Source: Omnitrophica WOR_2 bacterium RIFCSPLOWO2_01_FULL_41_12
Lineage (GTDB): Bacteria > Omnitrophota > Gorgyraeia > Gygaellales > Profunditerraquicolaceae
NCBI GenBank assembly: GCA_001805765.1
Contig: MHGW01000039.1
Coordinates: forward strand, 370-12,152
Direction of reading: 5' to 3'
Length of the DNA: 11,783 nt
Shown in pieces: positions 7,374 through 11,783 of the stretch. The notes beneath the pieces are model-generated. The model searched no databases. It had not been told where the DNA came from and saw only the letters and a program-made list of their open reading frames with translations. Every line of letters starts with the position of its first letter. Within the stretch, counting starts at the first letter, position 1. A program made the position numbers and the translations under genes.

Positions 7374-8027
7374 TTATTTTACCATAATAAGTTTATGCGG
7401 CTTTGTGGCTTTCTTAAAATCTTTAGGCGCTTGAATTTTTTTCAGGCTACTGAGCCTTTTTCTTTTTTCCAATTCTTTATAAATCAAAACCCAGGCGCAA
7501 TCCTTTTCATTATCTACCTCGCATTTACCTTTATTCATCCCGCCGCAAGGCCCATTAAGCAGCCCCTTAGGGCAAAGGGTAATCGGGCAGATACCGCCGG
7601 TAATATCTAAAACGCATTCACCGCACATGGAGCATTTTTCATAGAAATTCCCCTGGGCATCCAATACTGCTCCAAACATTGTGTTACAGCCGGGCAGCAC
7701 TACCAAACCCAGCCGGTCATTATCTTTTGCCGACTGGATGCCTAAACCGCAGGCCAAGACTAAAATCGCTTCTGCCTCGCGCAGCGCCTTTAAATTTTTG
7801 GCAAATTCGGTTTTTATCTGGGCTGCTATACACGGGGCATTGGGAACACACATGCCTGTTACTGTTTTGCCCTGCACCTCTAACTGTTCCTTCATTTTCA
7901 ATAACTCAGGCTGGCCGCCGGTCTTACAGGTAGTAGCGCACTCTCCGCAACCCACCAAAAATACCTTAGTCAAGCCCTTTAAACTCTCCAAAATCTCGGT
8001 TAATGGTTTTTGTTCAGTGATAATCAT
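7374..8027 (-). CDS. metV: MetV-like methylene-THF reductase C-terminal-domain protein
   Basis: The 217-residue cysteine-rich protein resembles MetV, the small zinc/Fe-S partner of MetF-type methylene-tetrahydrofolate reductase in Wood-Ljungdahl organisms (MTHFR_C-type domain). It contains 15 Cys. They include Cys27-x2-Cys30-x3-Cys34 (VGCGECATTCKTGG), Cys60 and Cys66 (GMCVPNAPC), Cys93 (ACGLG) and Cys114 (LPGCN). A dense C-terminal set follows at 132/135/138/147/152/161/169/177, including KCSMCGEC and GPCGGMNKGKC. No membrane or signal segment is seen. The ATG lies 14 bases inside rarA, and the stop is one base before iscU. No metF is adjacent, which is unusual because MetV normally follows it. 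If the partner is elsewhere, this suggests a methyl-branch C1 pathway, consistent with fthC nearby. The family call is good; the role in this organism is inferred. Confidence 0.85.
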   Translation of the reverse strand: MIITEQKPLTEILESLKGLTKVFLVGCGECATTCKTGGQPELLKMKEQLEVQGKTVTGMCVPNAPCIAAQIKTEFAKNLKALREAEAILVLACGLGIQSAKDNDRLGLVVLPGCNTMFGAVLDAQGNFYEKCSMCGECVLDITGGICPITLCPKGLLNGPCGGMNKGKCEVDNEKDCAWVLIYKELEKRKRLSSLKKIQAPKDFKKATKPHKLIMVK

Positions 8028-9324
8028 TTTTTAATTTTTCCATCCTTTGTTTAATTTTTGCTTCATAGCCAATATCTGTGGGTTCATAATATTTAACTTT
8101 TTTTCTAGTGTATTTTTGTTTGACATAATGGCCGGGATAATCATGGGCGTATTTATAATCTTTACCATGGCCTAAAGCTTCGGCATCGGCATGGGTGTCT
8201 TTTAAGTGGTCAGGCACCTCTTGCACCTTTTCTTTTTCAATATCCGCATAGGCCTTGTCAATAGCCAAGTAGCTAGCATTAGACTTTGGCGCGCAGGAAA
8301 CATAAACCACTGCTTGGGCCAAGGGAATTCTGGCCTCAGGCATACCCACAAATTCCGATATTTGTAAAGCAGCGTTGGCTAAAACTAAAGCCAAGGGGTC
8401 AGCATTACCGACGTCTTCGGCAGCCAAGATACAAATCCTGCGGGCAATAAAACGGGGGTCCTCTCCCGCATAGAGCATCTTAGCCATCCAGTATAAAGCT
8501 GCGTCTGGATCAGAGCCACGCATGGATTTTATAAACGCGGAAGCAGTATCGTAATGGCCGTCTTCGTCTTTATCATAAAGAACAGCTTTTTTTTGAATGG
8601 ATTCAGCAGCAACTTCTAAATTAAAGTGGATAAATCCGTCTTTGGATTTAGGTGTGCTGATGGCGCCTACTTCTAAAGCATTCAGGCCGCGCCTGGCATC
8701 GCCTTCGCAGGTCTTGGCTAAAAATGTCAGGGCTTTATTCTCCATCCTGATCTTAAGGCTACCCAATCCCTTAACTTTATTCTTGAGAGCAGAAGTCAGT
8801 ATACTTAAAATTTCCTTTGGCGTCAAAGGTTTTAATTCAAAGACTAGCGAGCGGGACAAAAGCGGCGCAGCCAGATAAAAAAAGGGGTTATGCACAGTGG
8901 CGCCAACAAGGATAGGGTTACCTTCTTCAGTATCAGGCATCAATATATCCTGCTGGGCTTTATTAAAACGGTGTATCTCATCAATAAACAGGATGGTCTT
9001 TTTACCGCTATTGATTTTTCTGGCCTTTGCCTGAGTAATGACCTTTCTTAATTCTTCCACATTGGAGGTAGTGGCATTGATTGCTGTGTAATGGGATTTA
9101 GTAGCATTGGCAATACACCAGGCCAAGGAAGTCTTGCCTGTTCCGGGCGGGCCATAAAGTATTAAGGAACTAATCCGGTCTGCCTCAATTGCCCGGCGCA
9201 GGAGTTTACCTTTGCCTAAGATATGCTCTTGGCCGACAAATTCCTCCAAAGTAGCCGGACGCATGCGTACTGCCAAAGGTAGGTCTTTTAGATTTTCTTT
9301 TTTTTCTTCTTGAAAGAGATCCAT
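8014..9324 (-). CDS. rarA: Replication-associated recombination protein RarA (MgsA)
   Basis: RarA is a clamp-loader-related AAA+ ATPase (WRNIP1/Mgs1 family) that acts at stalled replication forks and DNA ends. The 436 residues match the family. Motifs in order: LAVRMRPATLEEFVGQEHIL (18-37), Walker A GPPGTGKT (58-65), Walker B ILFIDEIHRF (111-120), sensor region LVGATVHNP (139-147), arginine-finger region PLLSRS (154-159) and sensor 2 CEGDARRGLNALE. The C-terminal tetramerisation region follows, with MRGSDPDAALYWMAKML and VYVSCAPKSN. The ATG at 9322-9324 is only eight bases from a 28-bp palindrome and has no clear Shine-Dalgarno. The mRNA may be read through from the 6S promoter or use a promoter I could not identify. 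The stop lies 14 bases inside the next gene. Confidence 0.96.
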   Translation of the reverse strand: MDLFQEEKKENLKDLPLAVRMRPATLEEFVGQEHILGKGKLLRRAIEADRISSLILYGPPGTGKTSLAWCIANATKSHYTAINATTSNVEELRKVITQAKARKINSGKKTILFIDEIHRFNKAQQDILMPDTEEGNPILVGATVHNPFFYLAAPLLSRSLVFELKPLTPKEILSILTSALKNKVKGLGSLKIRMENKALTFLAKTCEGDARRGLNALEVGAISTPKSKDGFIHFNLEVAAESIQKKAVLYDKDEDGHYDTASAFIKSMRGSDPDAALYWMAKMLYAGEDPRFIARRICILAAEDVGNADPLALVLANAALQISEFVGMPEARIPLAQAVVYVSCAPKSNASYLAIDKAYADIEKEKVQEVPDHLKDTHADAEALGHGKDYKYAHDYPGHYVKQKYTRKKVKYYEPTDIGYEAKIKQRMEKLKNDYH

Positions 9325-9332
9325 AATATGTT

Positions 9333-9360
9333 ATCCCGTACCTGCATGCAGGTACGGGAT
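9333..9360. repeat. 28-bp perfect palindrome just upstream of rarA
   Basis: Bases 9333-9346 (ATCCCGTACCTGCA) are exactly the reverse complement of 9347-9360 with no spacer, so the element can form a cruciform or a stable RNA hairpin. It ends eight bases before the rarA start codon and would occupy the normal ribosome-binding zone of the transcript. It may be a dispersed palindromic element or a regulatory site; nothing in the window repeats it. Confidence 0.8.
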
Positions 9361-9366
9361 TATTTC

Positions 9367-9409
9367 GGCCATACAACTTACGTTCGCTTACGCTCCGTAA
9401 GTTGTGGCC
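9367..9409. repeat. Hairpin element between 6S RNA and rarA, with two alternative folds
   Basis: Arms ACAACTTACG (9373-9382) and CGTAAGTTGT (9396-9405) pair around a 13-base loop. GGCC at 9367-9370 and 9406-9409 extends the stem past a two-base bulge. The loop itself contains CTTACG (9387-9392), which can instead pair with CGTAAG (9396-9401) around CTC, giving two mutually exclusive hairpins that share the same 3' arm. No U-run follows on the coding strand, so intrinsic termination is doubtful. Confidence 0.7.
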
Positions 9410-9414
9410 TCAAT

Positions 9415-9601
9415 AAAAAATCCCCGCACTGTGCCGTTGGATATGATGGGCTGAACCGATTTGGTTCCACGTGGGTGCTCTCTCTTTGATGCACGCAGCA
9501 CCAAAGAAGTTAAGCTCCCTTTATATTGGTGTTGGTTCACCAATCATCAAATTTTCCAACGTGCACGGCAGGGATATTTTACAAGAACCGAATTTATTTG
9601 C
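9415..9601 (-). ncRNA. ssrS: 6S RNA
   Basis: 6S RNA mimics an open promoter and sequesters the housekeeping RNA polymerase holoenzyme. Read on the minus strand, the ends form the typical closing stem. CCCTGC (9568-9573) pairs with GCGGGG (9422-9427), GTGC (9563-9566) with GCAC (9431-9434), and GTTGG (9556-9560) with CCAAC (9436-9440). An internal bubble follows. The 3' bubble strand contains the small hairpin GAACC-AAATC-GGTTC at 9453-9467, and it aligns by eye with the E. coli stretch CACCTTGAACCAAGGGTTCA through ACAGCC. The apical arm contains GGTG/CACC pairing and a TCTTTG/CAAAGA hairpin. The length of about 185 is typical. The 3' stem runs into T6 (9415-9420), which could serve as terminator. 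Its place near pheT and upstream of the ygfA homologue fits known 6S contexts. The exact 5' end is inferred from the promoter. Confidence 0.85.
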
Positions 9602-9607
9602 AAAATA

Positions 9608-9636
9608 AGTATAACACATCCTAAAATAAAAGTCAA
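9608..9636 (-). promoter_or_regulatory. Sigma70-type promoter of the 6S RNA
   Basis: On the minus strand TTGACT (9631-9636) and TATACT (9608-9613) are separated by exactly 17 bases. TGTG lies just before the -10, giving an extended -10 character. The predicted start is near 9600-9601, at the 5' end of the 6S RNA. It lies directly after the pheT stop and is the best promoter I find in the window. It may also feed rarA and later genes by read-through. Confidence 0.8.
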
Positions 9637-9657
9637 GGAGGCTATTGTAAAAGGGTT

Positions 9658-11646
9658 TTATCTAATCTGCACCGCAAAATTTTTCACTAATACATCTAAA
9701 ACTTGCGCATGTATAGAATTAATCTCTTCTTCGGTTAAGGTGCGCTCGCTTGAGCGATAAAGACAAGCCAGGGTTAAACCGATATGGCCGGGAGGAATCT
9801 GCTTGCCCTGATAATAATCTATAATCTTTACCGCGCACAGTAAAGGCCTTGCCTTTTCTAGCATTGCTTCTCTGATCTCATTGACCAATACGCCTTCTTT
9901 GACCACTAAACTGATATCTCTGGATATGCCTGGATATAGAGGTAAAGGCGTAAATTTCTTTTGCGGGCTTAAGGAGGAAAAAAGTTTATCCAGGTCAATC
10001 TCTGCGCTAAAAACATCTTTATTTTTGATCTCCAGCATTTCTAAGCTTGCCCTTTGTAATTGCGCGATGAAACCTATTTTTTCTTTTTGCAGGTAGACGG
10101 CAACCGCAAAAGGAGCGCTGAGAGTTTGAAAACTATAATCCTTGATGCCTAAGCGTTCCCAGACCACTTCTAATATGCCTTTTAAATGCAGGATGCTGGC
10201 CGGCGCAGATTGTATCCCACAAATAGCGATGCCTAAAGTTAAAACCTCAAGCGGCCCGGATGGAATATTCCGGAAAGACTTGGCAATCTCGAAAATGTGG
10301 ATTTGGTTTTGTTTCTGGTTAAGATTGTAGGCAATGCAACGGCCTAAACCAGGAATAAGCGTAGGCCTCAAGGCTTCTTGTTCCTTACTCAAAGGGTTTA
10401 AGATTTCTATTGCGGGTGTCTGTTGGTCTCTGAATAAAGACCTGTCCATTAGGCTGTAAGTAATGACCTCGTTTAAGCCTAAACCCGCCAGGATATTTTT
10501 TATTAAAGCAACCAAACCCCTTGTTCCAGAAGCAGTTATATCTGGGCTAACCTTCGGTAAAGACTTGGGAATGTTTTCGTAACCCCATATCCGGGCAATC
10601 TCCTCCACTAAGTCTACGGCTAAATTTATATCCTCCCGATATAAAGGCACTTTAACTAAAAAATTATTTTTTTTCTTCTGGAATACCTTAAATCCTAAAT
10701 TCACTAAAATTCTTTTGGCTCTGGTTACGGGTATCTTTATTCCTAAAATTTTATTCACGCTGGCCGTATCTAAATTAATCGCTTTCTGTTTGGTTTTAGG
10801 TAGACCTGCTTCTAAGGCATTAACCAATTGTCCTGCAGTTAAGTCCTGGATTAGTTTAGCCGCCTCTAAAGAAGCCGATTTTACGCTTCCTAAATCAACG
10901 CCTCTTTCAAAACGATAAGAGGAATCCGTTTGCAGGCCTAGCTTTTGCCTGGCGCGCCGGATACTCACCGGATTAAATATGGCTGCTTCTAAAAGGATAT
11001 TTTTGGTATTATAGTTTACTTCTGTATCCTTTCCTCCCATAATCCCGGCGATGGCTATCGGCTTTCTGTCATCGGCAATCACTAAAATATCGGCGTCCAG
11101 CACCCTCTCTTCTTGGTCCAGGGTAATTATCTTTTCCTGATTTTTCACCCGCCGCACAACTATAGTATTACCCAGCTTATCCAAATCAAAGGCGTGCAAA
11201 GGCTCGCCATAGGAAAATAATACATAATTTGTAATATCCACGATATTATTTACGCTGCGGCAACCAATAAGTTCCAGGCGTGTCCTCAACCAATCCGGCG
11301 ACGGGCCTACTTTGACGTCCTTAATTATCTTGGCGGTGTATAACGGACAATCTTTTTTATCTTCTATTTTAAGTTGTAAGTGTTTGCTGTTTGGTTTTTG
11401 GTGTTTGGTGTTTGGTTTTTGATTTTTGATTTTTGATTTTGTAATGGCTGCTACTTCCCTGGCGATCCCTATCACGCTTAATAAATCCGGCCGGTTAGGA
11501 GTTATTTCTATTTCTAAGACAAAATCCGCGCCTTTTTCTTCTAAGGCAGTCACTTCCAGGCCGGCCATGGTAAGTTTGTCGCCTAAGGCTTGGGGTGAAA
11601 TTTTAATCTCCACAAAATCTTTGAGCCAATTATAGGTAACTTTCAT
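9658..11646 (-). CDS. pheT: Phenylalanyl-tRNA synthetase beta subunit, short form without the tRNA-binding insert
   Basis: PheT forms the alpha2-beta2 synthetase with PheS and charges tRNA-Phe; the beta chain handles tRNA binding and editing of Tyr. The 662 residues are shorter than the usual roughly 800. After the opening MKVTYNWLKDFVEI and LTMAGLEVTALE the sequence jumps directly to VLEIEITPNRPDLLSVIGIA. The EMAP/OB-type tRNA-binding domain normally placed between these segments is therefore missing. Then come B3/B4 editing (about 100-270, with GEPLHAFDLDKL and GIMGG), B5 (about 290-360), the synthetase-like core (about 370-560) and the C-terminal ferredoxin-fold anticodon-binding domain (about 568-662, LYPGISRDISLVV to the end). 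Residues 69-90 are a KNQKPNT/KHQKPNS linker encoded by a heptanucleotide repeat. The ATG is two bases after the pheS stop. No terminator is seen before the 6S promoter. Confidence 0.96.
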   Translation of the reverse strand: MKVTYNWLKDFVEIKISPQALGDKLTMAGLEVTALEEKGADFVLEIEITPNRPDLLSVIGIAREVAAITKSKIKNQKPNTKHQKPNSKHLQLKIEDKKDCPLYTAKIIKDVKVGPSPDWLRTRLELIGCRSVNNIVDITNYVLFSYGEPLHAFDLDKLGNTIVVRRVKNQEKIITLDQEERVLDADILVIADDRKPIAIAGIMGGKDTEVNYNTKNILLEAAIFNPVSIRRARQKLGLQTDSSYRFERGVDLGSVKSASLEAAKLIQDLTAGQLVNALEAGLPKTKQKAINLDTASVNKILGIKIPVTRAKRILVNLGFKVFQKKKNNFLVKVPLYREDINLAVDLVEEIARIWGYENIPKSLPKVSPDITASGTRGLVALIKNILAGLGLNEVITYSLMDRSLFRDQQTPAIEILNPLSKEQEALRPTLIPGLGRCIAYNLNQKQNQIHIFEIAKSFRNIPSGPLEVLTLGIAICGIQSAPASILHLKGILEVVWERLGIKDYSFQTLSAPFAVAVYLQKEKIGFIAQLQRASLEMLEIKNKDVFSAEIDLDKLFSSLSPQKKFTPLPLYPGISRDISLVVKEGVLVNEIREAMLEKARPLLCAVKIIDYYQGKQIPPGHIGLTLACLYRSSERTLTEEEINSIHAQVLDVLVKNFAVQIR
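11382..11441. repeat. Heptanucleotide tandem repeat inside pheT
   Basis: Eight successive 7-base units of consensus (G/T)TTTG(G/A)T run from 11382 to 11437, and a partial unit ends at 11441. On the coding strand they read as ATCAAAA and ACCAAAC-type units. Because three units equal 21 bases, the encoded peptide has a seven-residue period (KNQKPNT, KHQKPNS, KH). The tract lies between the N-terminal region and the B3/B4 domain, at a linker where homologues vary. Confidence 0.85.
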
Positions 11647-11648
11647 TT

Positions 11649-11783
11649 TTAAAACTGCCTTAAGAACCTTAGGTCATTCTCAAAAAATAACCGGATATCA
11701 TCAATGCCAAACTTTAACATGGCAATTCTTTCTATGCCCATCCCAAAGGCAAAACCCGTATATTCCTTAGGGTTATAGCCGAC
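11649..11783 (-). CDS. pheS: Phenylalanyl-tRNA synthetase alpha subunit, C-terminal 44 residues (runs off right edge)
   Basis: Only the 3' end of the gene is present; the start lies beyond the right edge. The translated tail runs GYNPKEYTGFAFGMGIERIA, then MLKFGIDDIRLFFENDLRFL, then RQF. This is the class II synthetase motif 3 (FGMGIERIAM, the Arg that contacts ATP) and the invariant C-terminus of bacterial PheS. The TAA at 11649-11651 is followed two bases later by the pheT ATG, the usual pheST arrangement, so the two subunits are made from one transcript. Confidence 0.96.
   Translation of the reverse strand, partial: VGYNPKEYTGFAFGMGIERIAMLKFGIDDIRLFFENDLRFLRQF

Noticed and set aside
7679..8034. 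Two plus-strand open frames opposite metV
   Set aside because: They are shadows of the cysteine-rich minus-strand gene, whose motifs are unmistakable.
9361..9420. Strong intrinsic terminator between 6S RNA and rarA
   Set aside because: The hairpin at 9367-9409 is followed by a mixed sequence rather than a U-run on the transcribed strand; only the T6 at the end of the 6S closing stem is terminator-like.
9415..9601. SRP (4.5S) RNA as an alternative identity for the non-coding RNA
   Set aside because: The GGTGAACC start-like string is present, but the conserved SRP domain IV loop (GGAAG and the AGCAG side) is missing, while the 6S closing stem and bubble hairpin are all found.
9461..9760. Plus-strand open frame of 99 codons across the 6S region and pheT end
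   Set aside because: It overlaps the structured RNA and the conserved C-terminus of pheT on the opposite strand, and the peptide resembles nothing known.
1..11783. CRISPR array, tRNA, phage or defence-island signature
   Set aside because: No regularly spaced direct repeats, tRNA-like cloverleaf, integrase, transposase or toxin-antitoxin-like pair was found; the window is a conserved housekeeping block.

Overview
The window is a compact block of bacterial housekeeping genes, all on the minus strand, so transcription runs from the right edge to the left edge. Genes touch or overlap by a few bases almost throughout, and the only sizeable non-coding stretch (9325-9657) contains an RNA gene. Base composition is AT-leaning. 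The gene set includes RNase Y-YmdB, a Wood-Ljungdahl-type MetV protein, a PheT without its tRNA-binding insert, and several palindromic elements between genes. This suggests an uncultured, anaerobic-leaning deep-branching bacterium. A PVC/Omnitrophota-like genome is my guess from style and gene content, not a proven assignment.

Layout in transcription order: the 3' end of pheS (right edge); pheT; a sigma70-type promoter driving a well-supported 6S RNA (ssrS); two hairpin/palindrome elements; rarA; metV-like; iscU; a 15-bp inverted repeat lying over the 5' region of the next gene; 5-formyltetrahydrofolate cyclo-ligase (fthC/ygfA family); rny (RNase Y); a 12-bp-arm hairpin; ymdB-like phosphodiesterase; an exported GH39-like glycoside hydrolase; xseA; xseB; and the first 229 codons of dxs (left edge).

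The functions are translation (PheRS), global transcription control (6S RNA), replication-fork maintenance (RarA), one-carbon/folate metabolism (MetV, FthC), Fe-S assembly (IscU), mRNA decay and nucleotide signalling (RNase Y, YmdB), DNA end processing (Exo VII) and isoprenoid synthesis (Dxs). In E. coli the order zapA-ssrS-ygfA is familiar. Here the 6S RNA also lies upstream of the ygfA homologue, but rarA-metV-iscU sit between them and no zapA is visible.

The points most worth a second look are: the 6S RNA and its promoter; a GH39-like enzyme whose expected acid/base Glu is Ala; a heptanucleotide tandem repeat inside pheT that encodes a heptapeptide-periodic linker; palindromic elements at gene junctions, one of which appears to be captured in the fthC reading frame; and an orphan metV. 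I see no CRISPR array, tRNA, rRNA, transposase gene or new defence-type system.
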